A DNA stretch of 64,000 nt from Acanthopleura granulata. Taxonomy: Eukaryota; Mollusca; Polyplacophora; Chitonida; Chitonidae. The notes beneath the pieces are model-generated. The model was given only the letters and a program-made list of their open reading frames with translations. It searched no databases and was not told the DNA's origin. Every line of letters begins with the position of its first letter. Position 1 is the stretch's first letter. This document shows positions 11,510 to 23,190 of this stretch, in pieces. Position numbers and translations under genes: made by a program. The stretch lies in contig JABBOT010000005.1 of assembly GCA_016165875.1 (NCBI GenBank), forward strand, positions 24,825,368 to 24,889,367. The letters run 5' to 3'.

Positions 11510-14080
11510 CTCACACGAAGAAAATTTGATAACTGTACTTAACTGGAGATTGTGTTCCGGTGCCTTTAAATACCATAAAAATCAAAACGTTTGGAAATTT
11601 ACCTGACCAGAGGGGAAGAGAAATTTTTTTCAGCATGTTTACATCCAACCGATGACGCGGCTGCAAACATTAAAGGATACTTTCCAATCTGGAACACTCG
11701 CAGACGGGACTGACAGGCCAGACAACCAAACAGCTCTTGTGCGATGAAATGAAAGCACAAAACTGTTGGTATACATACAATGGAATTTAGGTGGAAGTGA
11801 AATAAATTTACACACACATTACAATACATAACACCTTGACGTGAAAATTGAACATTCTCCTGTCATATGGTCATTGTGAATTTAAGACCTGAGCACAAAT
11901 CAGAAGATGACCTAGGAATGGATTTCAGCTAGGATTTTTGACTAAGATAATGTAGCGTTCAGTATAACAATCTAATCTATATTTGGCTGTGTGCATTTAT
12001 AACTATTATACACATAAATATCGTGGTCTAGTTAGTTATAAGCTTACGTCGTTTACATGTTAAAATATATAATCATTATAGCTTATACCATTTTGGTGGT
12101 TAGATTTCCCATGGATGCATACAGACCCGAAGCATTTTCACGGCTATCGTAGTCATGGTGTATTGTTTTATATTGTAACCGGTTGTCATCTCCAAAATAA
12201 CCAGGCGTATAATGTCAGCAGCAGTAGTAGCACACAATCACTGCAAAATGTCGTCAAGTCATCACCATGGGCAAACACTACTATTGCTGCTTGTCTGCGC
12301 CAAAGCAACATGATATCACGTCATCATGTCATTGCTGCCAACCACCTGTCTTGGTAATTCTGTAATTATAACAAGTCCATACATAGCATGAAAATGCTTC
12401 GTTTTCCACAACGCTCGTGAACTCACAAAGCGGCTGAGTTGTACAATGATTATAATAATAATTGTCACCATACACCTTCCTTGCGTAAAGATCCTGTGAG
12501 AGATACCATGGATTCTGTTGTCTCCAACAAGCCAGACCAAACGGTACCACAATGTTGACAACAAAGCCGTCCACTTTGATAAGATCTACAATCGTTCGAT
12601 GTGAGAGGTGATAAATTCATAATTATATTGGGGTGTTTATTAATATTCTTATTGTCATATTTCATGATTTCCACGGTTTGCCTGCCAGAGGAATACAGTG
12701 CATGAGAGTCGGGATAACGCGCTTGTCCGCCAGGGGGCATCAATTATGTAGTCCGTAATGACTTATTCATGGATCGGTAAGCGATCGACTCTTCCTGGAG
12801 TTCAGCGCGGGGCCCACAGCCCACCTCTGTCCATCCTTGCGCCACCAGCCTCCCGGTATTATGGGCCCGTCCCTGGCCTTTCAGTCTTGGGCGACCATCA
12901 GACTGGTTGATAAATCAGTACGACTGGTACGTATCATCCTGCGCACATTCCGCGAATGGTAGTCGGTCTGGTCAGGTGAACGTCTTAGCGTCGTACATGC
13001 AACAAAGACGCCAGCAGCTGAATGTGCCATATGCTCTTCTGTACGCCTTGCTGACGGTTGATCGATAGTCTACTTACGCGCAGTCGTGAATGGGCCCCCC
13101 CTTTTCGCTTACCGATACCCCCTTAACATAACGGTGCCGATGCTGCCGAAAGATAGCACTACCTTGCAAACCCTCTGCTGTAGTCACTGACCGCCAGCGA
13201 GGAGGGGGTTTGTCACTGAGCAATGCTGCGCTCTTTCACAGAAGATAATTACTGGTTTTAATTGCTTAACTTCATGTACGTCTGTCTACCATGCCTTGTG
13301 ACTGTTGCAGCGCTGTAATAAAAGGTGGCTGCAGCTTGGATCTCCGTGAGCACATACCCACGAAGGCGACGATTGATCCAAACCGACAGTAAACCTCGTC
13401 GACAGGCACAGGCATCAGGACAGCCCACTGTGTCGGAAGGGAAACGTCCCTTTGAACAAGTCTTTCCTACTCATCTGGAACGGCTCCAATCGGCCTACCA
13501 ATATACTAATTACCATTCTCTGAAGCCCGACGAGGAAACCTTGGAGCTATTTTTCTTTACAACAATCCAGTGATTATCGCTGGTGCAATAGGCGCACGGC
13601 ATGATGACGGTTGTATAGGAGATTTGGGCGACCGGGTTTAGATGGCAAGTGGATCGTCCCGTAGGCTACTTGGGAGCGCTTGCCACCGCTGAGGGTAACG
13701 ATCATATTGCCTCATGTTACAGCAGCCAAGGGTCGCTTTCTCTTTATCTCACCTACTAGAATACGCCTGATGACATTAGAGATCAAACGCTACATGCAGA
13801 TTTCGTCGGGTGACTTCGTCATCTAGATCACTCCGAGTTCTTTGAAGGACCCTACAAACATTTTGCCTTGACCTAACGGGCACCTGGCGACTCTGTGTGA
13901 CCTTATGGAAGTACCGCGGGGTTCCCCGACCACGGTGGCGTATCTGTGTGAGGAGTTACCCTGAGATGTACCAGAAGAAAGAGGAGCATGTGTGCCGCTG
14001 TTGTATGTGTTCACGGTAAGTGTATTCCTAAATAACACTTTCAACTATCATTTCAAACGAACAGAACTTGCCATTATGTT
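11510..14080. other. No supported gene; GC-richer block at about 12.75-13.95 kb
   Basis: The stretch from about 12750 to 13950 is clearly richer in G+C and CpG than its surroundings, for example GGAGTTCAGCGCGGGGCC and GGCCCCCCCTTTTCGC. It contains only short frames, the longest being 13325-13573 with 82 codons, basic at the N-terminal side and unrecognised. It could be an old insertion, a regulatory island or a decayed gene; I cannot tell which. Confidence 0.4.
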
Positions 14081-14090
14081 TCTTTTCAGA

Positions 14091-14160
14091 TTGGACCGTA
14101 TATAATATTGTAGGTGTATGACACCCAGGATTGCCGGTAAACCAATAATCACGATCAACA
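14091..14160 (+). repeat. Dispersed repeat family A, copy 3 (second half)
   Basis: TTGGACCGTATATAATATTG, then TAGGTGTATG and AATCACGATCAAC, parallel 11130-11200 in the same orientation. Confidence 0.5.
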
Positions 14161-14164
14161 TTTT

Positions 14165-15980
14165 CTTACGAAGCCAAGACTTGGCATAAAATGTTATACA
14201 TTTGTTATATAATATATTACATAGTCTGTACACTGGTTTCGTCTGCAAAACTATGAAGTACTGTATTGCAGTACAATGTGATTAAACTTGTAAATAATTA
14301 GCTATACCATCTTCTCGTTGTCTGTGGAACAATCAAAAGTAAACTGATACAAGATTCGGTGACTGGAAAGTGACTTGGACTAACTTTTCAGTTATACAAC
14401 TTTGCACAATTCAGAATGCAGAATTTTTACTGAAAAGATGTGTTAAGGTTACTTCTTTTCGTTGTTGTCGTCGTTTTGGCTTTGTTCAGTGTTTTTCAAG
14501 ATACTGGGCTCCCCATGTTAAAGGTTATAGTACGGATATACCAGAAAGTCATATAACCGTATTCAGTAAAAGTTCAAACATTGTGCATACCTCTGCATGT
14601 ATCTATGTATGTCTATTAAATTTCAAACACTGTGCACATATCACATATACATAGGGCCTGTGTGTGTACTTTTTATTTCACCGACTGGTATATTACGTAA
14701 TAGTTGATATCATTTGACACAACCAACGTTAATGTCTGATATGACATAAGAATGAAAAGGGAAGTGGTAAAGCGGTTCCATTTTCCCGTTGTATTGAGTT
14801 ATGGGATTTCGTGCACATCATTGCATTCACCAAAATAGGTTATGTGTCATATTTCATTTGCAAAACCGCCACTGACATTGTTGAACGATCGCTTGATACC
14901 AAAAAACGTATCTTTCTAAATTCCATCAAGGCACAAAAAGAATTCCAGAAACAATTCAATCGAGCAAGACTGTGTGGCAGTCAAGTCAAGGACATCATCG
15001 TGCCGTCAAACGTCCCCTGGGACGCCATGCTTCGAGTGGCTTTGACATAACCCAGCGTCTCAAGAAGCGTATTGAATAACGCGGATTAAACTCCGTTATT
15101 GGAGTTCAGAGAGAGGAAGAAAGCGCTCTGGCTGACTGTAGAAGTCAACGGAAATAAGGCGGCGCCTCTGTATAACTCCAGCTCTCTGTTTGCTGCATGT
15201 AATTCTGACCCGAAGCCAGTTATGGTTAGACATGTTCTACATCAGTAATGCTGACAAAGCTTTCTCTCTCCTTTCCATAGGTTGTTCAACCGAGTTATAG
15301 GATAACCAACGATGTAATCTTATATAGGCACTGTAATTAGTTTCGTTGAGTCCACAAATGCAAATAAGCATGGGGGCCATAGTGAGTGCGTTGGACTATC
15401 TCATGCCATTTAGCTCGCTGTCCTGACTTGATTACTTTTACGTTTAGATTACACTAGCGACCCAAGTTAGTTTTCATGCCTGCATGTATATAACAAGTAG
15501 ACAAAGGGCTGTTGGCACAGGAAATAATATCTGTGAAAAAAAGTAGCTAGTTATCAATGCGCGTTCATAGGCTAATTGTACTGAAGCTGTAGCAAGAAAT
15601 CCTGCAAAGTGGGGTAGGTGGGGAGATGTTCACTATATGCTATGTGATAGTGATAGGTCAAAAGATTTTTTGTATGTATGATGTACATATAGTAAGTGGC
15701 CAAATGCTTCAGCCAGATCTTCACAATGTTCCACATTTAGCAGCAAGTACACAGGCTTGGTCGCCATACTGTTACCGTTTAAAGTAGACCTATATACCCT
15801 GCGACTTTCTTTTATCTACACTGAGCTTCTGAGCACGCCTGAGAAGCAAGGGTTGAGATTACAAGTACGCTGTAGGACTGCGGAGTTTATAAGACTCACT
15901 AAATGTATGACTGCATGTGATAAAAGATGAACGGTTACAAATACTGCGCGACTGAAATACATCTTTTGGCATTATCGTTT
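14165..15980. other. No supported gene
   Basis: Frames at 14370-14654 and 14811-15050 are not recognisable. A good acceptor-like pyrimidine tract, TTTCTCTCTCCTTTCCATAG, ends at 15281, but the frames after it close within 6-20 codons, so I do not call an exon. Confidence 0.45.
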
Positions 15981-15985
15981 TTAAA

Positions 15986-16230
15986 TGATTTATTTATTTA
16001 ATTATTTGATTGGTGTTTAACATCGTACACAAGAATATTTGACTTATACGACGGCGGCCACCATTATGGTGGGAGGAAACCGGGAAGAACCCGGCGGAAA
16101 CCCACCACCATCCGCAGATTGCTGACAAACCTTCCCACGTACGATCGGAGAGGAAGACAGCATGGGCTGGGCTTGAGCTTACAGCAACCGCATCGGTGGG
16201 GGGGCTTCTGAGCCTTTAGGCTGCGCTTCT
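15986..16230 (-). mobile_element. SINE family 1, head-truncated copy
   Basis: The order on the plus strand is the tail TTTATTTATTTAATTATTTG, GGTGTTTAACATCGTACACA, AGAATATTTGACTTATACGA, GGTGGGAGGAAACCGGGAAG, then AGGAAGACAGCATGGGCTGG. Compared with the 4.65-kb copy, the last 25-30 bases of the tRNA head are missing. It lies head to head with the next copy across a spacer of about 60 bp. Confidence 0.85.
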
Positions 16231-16290
16231 CTTGAAGAATGTCATCCCAGTATCGGTTTTGTTTTTTTATTAATTTATTTCATTGTTACT

Positions 16291-16566
16291 GGGGCCACCG
16301 TGGTTCAGTTGGTTAGCGCGCTATTGCAACATAATGACCCAGAAGCCTCCCATCAAAGCGGCTGCTGTGAGTTCAAGTTCAGCTCATGCTGGCTTCCTCT
16401 CGGGTCGTACGAGGGAAGGTGTGCTAGCTACCTTCGTGTGGTTGAATTTGGTTTCCCCCGGGCTCTGTCCGGTTTCCTCTCACCATAGTGCTGGCTCCGT
16501 CGTATGAGTGCGATATTCTTGAACACGGCGTAAAACGCCAATCAAATAAATAAGTAAGTAAATAAA
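16291..16566 (+). mobile_element. SINE family 1, full-length copy
   Basis: The head GGGGCCACCGTGGTTCAGTT and GGTTAGCGCGC form the box A region, and GCTGTGAGTTCAAGTTCAGC forms the box B region. GGGCTCTGTCCGGTTTCCTC, ATTCTTGAACACGGCGTAAA and a tail of AAATAAATAAGTAAGTAAAT follow. This is the best copy in the window for defining both ends. It is opposed to 15986-16230, so a read-through transcript could form a duplex of about 200 bp. Confidence 0.9.
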
Positions 16567-16670
16567 TTTGATTGTTATTTAACACCATACGCAAAAAGGT
16601 TTCATTGTGGACAAATTTTGTGTGTAGAGGAAACCGCAGTGCCCGGGAAAAACTACCTGACAGATATTGC
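16567..16670 (-). mobile_element. SINE family 2, 3' fragment abutting a family 1 tail
   Basis: TTTGATTGTTATTTAACACC followed by ATACGCAAAAAGGTTTCA is a diverged reversed SINE 3' end. GAGGAAACCGCAGTGCCCGG is the family 2 version of the body. It begins exactly where the family 1 tail at 16566 stops, consistent with insertion into or beside an existing A/T tail. Confidence 0.6.
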
Positions 16671-16679
16671 AATGAGTAA

Positions 16680-17320
16680 TATACAGCCATGCACGCCAAA
16701 CTGGTTCACGACATGCAAGTTTGACGAACCTATGGTTGTGCAAACAGCCTCAACAGCCACGTCTACCGCTTTTAGTATCGAATGCCCCAAAGATAATGGG
16801 TTCGGTGGAATCTATAAATTCCGCCTACAAGGTCGGGCTTGAATATCCGCACCTCGTGTAAGTCGTGTTTGGGGTAGTGAATGTTATCACTAGGCCAAAT
16901 ACCTACCGCTCTCAGGATTTCATGGCTACATTCGGGTTTAAAGGCCATGTTGTAAACAGACGAGGATAATTTTCTGATCGTGTTGCATGCGCGAATATAA
17001 GGGTTATTATCTTTTTCCTGTCTATGCCAGTGGCACAAACAAGACGGCCTGTCAGGGGCATAGTTAACACACTCTCATCTCTCTTCCTTTGTTTTAAGCG
17101 TTCCATCAAGTGGGCAACCTCAGCCGTCCATACCATTCTCAGGCTTTCAATGAAATGAAATTCTCCTTCCCTCTCTGGAGTCCCTGCCTATACGCTTATC
17201 TTAGCCTATTACCAATGCTATGTTCTGATGGTCGATACCTGTAGGTTCTTATAAAAAGCTCCTCGGCAGCCGTAAACGTTCAGCAGAAGTGCCCGATTAG
17301 ACTGCGCAGCTGCTGCGGGA
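16680..17320. other. No supported gene
   Basis: Short overlapping frames on both strands, none recognisable. No repeat is seen. Confidence 0.4.
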
Positions 17321-17325
17321 AACTA

Positions 17326-17459
17326 CTGCATGCTCACCCAATACACTGCGGTAGCAGGTACACACGCAGCGTGACCTTTTGGTCAGCCGAATCTGCATGC
17401 TCACCCAATACACTGCGGTAGCAGGTACACACGCAGCGTGACCTTTTGGTCAGCCGAAT
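17326..17459 (+). repeat. Perfect 67-bp tandem duplication
   Basis: Two units, 17326-17392 and 17393-17459, both begin CTGCATGCTCACCCAATACA and end TTTGGTCAGCCGAAT. I find no difference between them by eye. A third unit starts CTGCA at 17460 and then diverges. The lack of any mismatch means a recent duplication, homogenisation or an assembly artefact. Confidence 0.95.
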
Positions 17460-17464
17460 CTGCA

Positions 17465-19185
17465 CGGTAACTCACCGGTTCCAATGCAATTTTCCACTAT
17501 CTATTTTTCTGATTTGTCTCTCAACTAGCAGCTACTAGCTTAATACTGCCGGCATTTAAGATTGTATCACCGGAAGACACTGCATTTGCTCTTAAAGACT
17601 TTAGTCTGTGATTTATCGTTTCTCCCTTAGGGCACGACAATTGTACTGAAGATTTTTCTTGGAGACATAATCAGTTTAGATCCTAGCGAACCGAGCTCGC
17701 AGCCTATACTGGCTATTCAGTATGTATCCGTGATGCCAATGTTCATCAAGAAAGGATGTAATTTTGCATTGACTGATAATTTGTTTCTCGTCTCGCTTGA
17801 CTGCACAGTTGATATGGAACAACGATTTAATCATCGCCCGTTTGGCTCAAATAGCGACTTCTTCGGCATAGTTTGTAAACTTTAATGGTTTTCATTTATT
17901 TGTTACTCCAACATTTGAATAGATACGGCTACTTTCGGGCCAATACTTTAACTGTTTTTAATGTAAACGTAAGTGTAAAGCTCGTATGTGATTTGGTGTA
18001 CGACCATTTTGGATTTAAAAATTAAATCTGAATGGCCGAAGTCATTATTTAGGAAATGTGTACTTCTTCATTTCCGATAAACATTTTGGCTTGATACATG
18101 CTCCCAAGCAATCTGGAAATAAGCCAGACAAAAAGTCTGTTTTTAATCAATCGATTGGTTCATCATTCAGTTAAGTAAGCACGACATAACGACATTGTGT
18201 GTGTGTCTTTTCATTCGCTAAATACCCCATACAGTCTTTACGGGGGCATCAGTGTAAAAAATAATGAATGATTATGGCTTAACGTCACATTGGCAAAGTA
18301 AACAGATGCTCTATGCTCTATTATTGGTGGCAACGCAGTGTTAGAGAAGCATTGAAAAGAACCTCACGGGCGTCGACAGGTTCTGCGGACAGTAGGACGA
18401 AACGTTCTCTTCATGAGCGAAAGCGTAAAAGTTTACTGTCAGAGGCTATCGTTGCAGCCACATGCTATAGTATTTAGAGGCCTATTTATTTACTTTGGGG
18501 TAAGACAAAAAAACCTTGACACATTACTGACGAACTTTCTCGCGTGTGATCTAGAGCTATGTACACCGTATTGGTGGAAACCAAAGGGTTTTCAAGGAAC
18601 TTTAGACTGTGCAAACGGCCATCTGAGTGTCGTGGACGGCTCACCAGAGCCTCACAAGCTTTGAGAACAGGAGAAGACATTGTTTATAGCAAATCATATT
18701 TCTGCTCCAAGAATCACATTATGACCTAGCCTGATGAACCACCATTACGGTGCCACAGGATCATACCTCACGATATGCTTGTTTCATTGTCAGAAATTGA
18801 AGAACTGACTACAATCCTCGTAGACAAGCAGTAGACAGATGGGTTATGGAGGGATGCTCACTGATATAGGTGGCCATGCCCCGTCGAAATGGCATCAGGA
18901 AAATCCTCTTAGGTGGCTGCGTGTTTATCTTGTTGTCAAGGCCGTTACTTCTCCTTAAGAATTCATGAAGATTCACGAAGGATGTCAGTTTGGGTTACAT
19001 GTGACGTTATAATGTAAATTGGTAATCGGGTTACCAAGGCCTGCAAAGCCGTCTAGATATTTAATATAAAAGACTTGGCTTTAAGTTTGGCTCAATCCAT
19101 AACAGAAGTTGTGTTAAAATTTGGGAAGTATGTGCATTAGCTATCTCTATAAAACACTGATATACACTTTATTTTCTAATTTAAT
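17465..19185. other. No supported gene
   Basis: Unique-looking sequence with one 83-codon frame at 18413-18664 that I do not recognise. A (GT)4 run is at about 18197. The G+C content falls steadily towards 19 kb. Confidence 0.45.
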
Positions 19186-19187
19186 CT

Positions 19188-19938
19188 TTAAGGCTACTAG
19201 AACACCTCAGCGGTGAAATTTGGTCATTTTTTTATTTCACATTCTTATTCTCTATTCTCCTATTTTTGCTCTGATTTAAAGATGAAGACCAGATTCGAAT
19301 TGTAAATATCTTAAACTTGACAAAAACATAACATGTGAACCAAGGCAGTTGTGTTTTAAAATTAATTGGCAAACTGATTAATGACGAATTTTGTCACACA
19401 TAATGCTTCTCGAGACATATTGGTCTTTTTCACCCCTTCTATTTTTGAGACATTTGTGTGGTGAAATACTTTTATTTCTCGCTTATTCTTCAACATAATG
19501 CAATGAAACTTGTCACATTTGTAGTTAAATACCTAGGTTAGAAAACTGTATTTTGATATCTTTTCTAGTCGTAAAGATATTAGTAAAAGAACACCAAAGT
19601 TTCCAAATTTTTTTTATATTTTTTTAAGCTTTAACTTTAACTAGTCACTAAGAACAATCTAAGATGAATATTAAAAATCTGCGGGACTGTCTTTTGGTTT
19701 AAATAGTAAATTATCCACTTGAGCAAGTTAAACTTGAAAATTTTGCAAATTGGTGGAAAAACAGCAATTTTAAGAACATCTCTATTTTTTTTTCTAACTT
19801 TCTCTTTATCATGAAGAATATTAAAGTTAGGTAAATTTTTAAAAAATTTTTATATACATATGGCCATATTTGATCAATATTTTGGGCTACAGAAGGTAAA
19901 ATCTGAAAGTTTGGGGGGGGGGGTTCTAGTATCCTTAA
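19188..19938. mobile_element. Non-autonomous TIR element flanked by TTAA (piggyBac-like size and target)
   Basis: TTAA at 19188-19191 is followed by GGCTACTAGAACACC. The reverse complement of the right edge reads GGATACTAGAACCCC, directly followed by TTAA (19935-19938). So a 743-bp insert has inverted ends agreeing at 13 of 15 positions and sits in a duplicated TTAA target, the target used by the piggyBac superfamily. The inside is strongly AT-rich, with runs of T and a G10 tract next to the right end. It contains no transposase frame. The superfamily call is inference, since canonical piggyBac tips often begin CCC. Confidence 0.6.
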
Positions 19939-19944
19939 ATGCAA

Positions 19945-20880
19945 TGAGCATGAGGGACATAGAGCCACTGTCGTCTTCAAACATCATACTAGTACTTCAC
20001 ATTATGCAATACCGATTGTGTATAATTGACTTTTTATCACAATTTACTTGATATACTAATGTGCAATTATTTTGAGCAGGGATCAATACGTGTGTTAAAA
20101 ACATAGGCTTGCATGAGTTCCTATAAAAATAAACAATTGTGTTGGACATTTCCGGATAGAGTACAAGTAGCCAACATCTGAATCGGTAGCCTCTTGGCTG
20201 CGCGGAATGCGCACGAGGGGGGGGTTTAATGTAGTCTACCTTTTGTGAAATTTTGACGCCAATGAGCATTGTTCCTGGATTGAAATTTCTTGATGAATAT
20301 AACTATAGTAAAGCTGGTCTGTCTATACCAATGTATTTGGAACACTCTGCAGCTGTCCAGACGTAAAAGGACTGAGGACATGAACCTAGTGGGCTTGTTA
20401 TCCTGATATCGCCTGCCATTAATTTGCGTCCAGGGCAAATCATATATTTGGCTGAGGCATTACTGGCCAGCTTTCCTGACTGGACGCTGGCCGGACACAC
20501 TACTGCCGGACATGATTAGTTGAAAAGACTGAGTGGTTAAACTTGGGTCATTTTCAACGCCTGGGGATTTGGGGACTAATGGTGTTCTATTTTTTTTCTG
20601 TGCCAGAAGCTGCGTGTTGGTTCCAGTAACCTGGCTAAGGCTAATGATTATTCATGCCCGTGCTCGATGTACCAGCGATAAGGTGATCGCTCCGGACAAA
20701 CCTGGGTCCTGCGCGCTTTAGCCCAAAATCTTTGATACCCTTCGGTATAATATTCTAGCCGAAGTTAATTAGGGGAGCCAGCTATGTATCGCTACACAAG
20801 TTTGCCAAAGAAACACAAGATCCTGGTTTTTTTAAATAGGGCTTATTAAATATGTCAAAAAATGTGGACGTTGATTGGGC
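19945..20880. other. No supported gene
   Basis: Only short frames. A partly self-complementary patch, CTGGCCAGCTTTCC / GGACGCTGGCCGG, is at about 20465-20495. A second G9 run is at about 20216. Confidence 0.4.
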
Positions 20881-20887
20881 CCATAGG

Positions 20888-21395
20888 ACTTTCCCAGGAC
20901 TATGGCAATAAAGGTGTGTGTTATTTCAGCAAGCCGCTGTTCCCTGGAGCAATGAGGTTGCCTATGATTCCAATAATGTGACTTTTCCAGGACCAATGAT
21001 ATTGCATGTCATTCCAGCAAGGCGCTCTTCACTGTACCAGTGATGATGCGTGTGATTTCAGCAATGCGACTTCGCCGGAACCAATGAAGTTGTGTGTGAT
21101 TCCATCAAGGCGACTTTCTCAGAACCAGTGAGGTTGCGTGGACTCCAGCAAAGCGACTTTTCCAGGACTAATGAGGATGCGTGTGACTCCAGCAATGCTA
21201 TGCCACTTATCAGGAACAATGAGGTTGGGTGTTATTAAAGCAAGGTGACTTTCCCAGGAATAGTGAGATTGCGTGTGATTCCAGCAAGGCGACTTTCCCA
21301 GAAACAATGAGGTTGCGTGTTGGGTGTTATTCAAGCAAGTTGTCTTTCCAAGGAGCAATGAGGTTGAGCGTTGTTCATTATTCAAATAAGGCGAC
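20888..21395 (+). repeat. 44-bp minisatellite, about 11 units
   Basis: Units follow the pattern TTTCCCAGGACCAATGAGGT, then TGCGTGTGATTCCAGCAAGG, then CGAC. The spacing is 44 bp with small insertions and deletions, and units differ at perhaps 10-25% of positions. The 92-codon minus-strand frame at 21119-21397 is the translation of these repeats and not a gene. Confidence 0.9.
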
Positions 21396-21564
21396 AAAAG
21401 ATGTATTATTATTCACTTGGCCAAGTCAGTAAACTGTTATCTTGTAGGTTAGAGAGAAAATATACTCCAGTGCAGCACCCGTTGGAAATAATTCATGTCT
21501 AAAATACGGTGTAAATGCATTACATATACATCTACATCGTATTCTTAAGTGAATATTCTTAATT

Positions 21565-21664
21565 CTTTCATAAATGTACGATGGCGGCCAGATTTTGGTG
21601 GGAGAGCCCGGATGAAACCCACGACCATCTGCAGGTTGCTGGCAGACCTTCCCACACCAGTGTG
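21565..21664 (-). mobile_element. SINE family 1 fragment, rearranged end
   Basis: ATGGCGGCCAGATTTTGGTG, GAAACCCACGACCATCTGCA and GGTTGCTGGCAGACCTTCCC match the reversed SINE body. The bases just outside (AAGTGAATATTCTTAATTC) look like the SINE 3' block in the opposite orientation, so the end seems rearranged. Confidence 0.7.
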
Positions 21665-21669
21665 AAGTC

Positions 21670-22995
21670 GATCTGATGAACAGTTTTCGGGACAAGTGAA
21701 AGACAGATACACATACAGAGATTCCTTCCTTAACACTTGTTGGATACATTTACAATGGACTCATTTCGTCAACCACTGTCACAGAAATGTTTTGACACAG
21801 ACCCTTCATTTCATTTACGGCATCTATTTTCTTTGGAGAAAATGAGACATTGTATTTCACTTTCAGGTAACAAACTTTCGCTCAAATTAGATTTCTTCTG
21901 GACTATGACTGTATTACTTCTCTCAACCCTACTGGTATTTGCGAATTTGACCAGGGATAACGCTGGACTGTTTCGATTGACAACTTCAATTGTCATTTTG
22001 TAGCTAAGCCTATGTAATATTTAAATCAAAGGTGACAAGAACTTTAAACAAAAAGGATTCTACATTAGGATTTGACTTGAATTTCATTTGATTTATTAGA
22101 TTGTTGTTGTCAAGAATATCTTTCTTATACAACAGGGCAGATATCTGGCTGCAATAGATAATCACAAAGACAATTGCAGATAATCCAACCATATTTCACT
22201 ATGTAAAACAGGAATATACATGCCATAAGTTTTATTGAAGGGTGCTTGTTGTTGCAGCTTCAAGATTTCAAACATCGAAACGATATTATATATACAAGTC
22301 GAACGGTTTAAATATCGAGTTCACTTTGGTGGATTCCCACAGGATATGAGCGTAATCTTTATGCAGGCACCTAAAACATGTTTTATGATATGTATGCAAG
22401 CCTACGAAACAGGCTGTCCAATTCATGCAGCCTCAATTGTGGATATTAATTCTATGGTAGAGGTTTAAAGCGGCCGTCTGAATCGAGGAAAAATTAGTCT
22501 CGATGACAGGTTTTATTTAAAATGAAAGACAGCGCATGTTCTCAGCTAAGTTTGCCAAAAAGGTTGGACAGTATTATGTTTATTTTGATGAAGTATTTTT
22601 TCTAACAACTACTACGACAGCGGAAACTGACATTTGACGTCGACAAGCATGAAACGCAGCCATTCTGTCTGGGTTGTGACGTAATTGTTCCACACGCGGA
22701 ACACGTGGCACCTGACACTGTTGTAAGCTGCTAGGGTTGTGCTTGTTACTTAAGTTTATATGTAAATTTATGACAAGAAATGATCAAGAAATTTACGCCC
22801 ACAACTCAACGGTATGGAAATACTTTGCAGTGCTGTTCACACATGTACTCCTTGTAATTAAAAAATATATCATTAAAACAGTGTGTTGTCCGTATCTTCT
22901 TAGATGTTACATTGACAGTCAGTTCTGAACATTTACATCACAGCTTATGAACATGTGATATCTCCTAGCTGTGTGATTAGTGAATCTCTCATAAG
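21670..22995. other. No supported gene
   Basis: Frames of 60-90 codons on both strands, none recognised. A 67-bp stretch at 22240-22310 begins after an acceptor-like GCTTGTTGTTGCAG but lacks other support. Confidence 0.4.
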
Positions 22996-23004
22996 CTTGA
23001 AAAC

Positions 23005-23190
23005 ATGGATGCCTTCAGATTCTCTGTCGGCAGCACAATACTCCACGCCTCAAACGAAGATAACTCAGCAACGAATTCATACAATTTCAAACAGGATTTT
23101 ACATTCAAGAGAGAGAATTTCATAATCCTTGTAATGTGCAGTGTCTCAGTCATGACCTGTCTTTTACTTTCATGCAGTTATTTATGGAAG
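23005..23190 (+). CDS. Possible first coding exon of a single-pass membrane protein
   Basis: The ATG sits in a strong start context (AAAACATGG) and is the first in its frame after an in-frame TGA about 25 bases upstream. The 62 codons run exactly to TGGAAG|GTAAGC, a near-ideal phase-0 splice donor. The peptide has a polar N-terminal half (residues 1-37, ending in basic KRE) followed by one hydrophobic stretch at about residues 39-60, as in a type II signal-anchor. Read through the donor, the frame continues to 23346. The family is unknown. I could not identify a next exon, so this may be chance. Confidence 0.25.

Noticed and set aside
15260..15281. Strong acceptor-like tract TTTCTCTCTCCTTTCCATAG
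   Set aside because: All three frames downstream close within about 20 codons and no donor or polyadenylation signal supports an exon.
21119..21397. 92-codon minus-strand frame with repeating peptide
   Set aside because: It is the translation of the 44-bp minisatellite.
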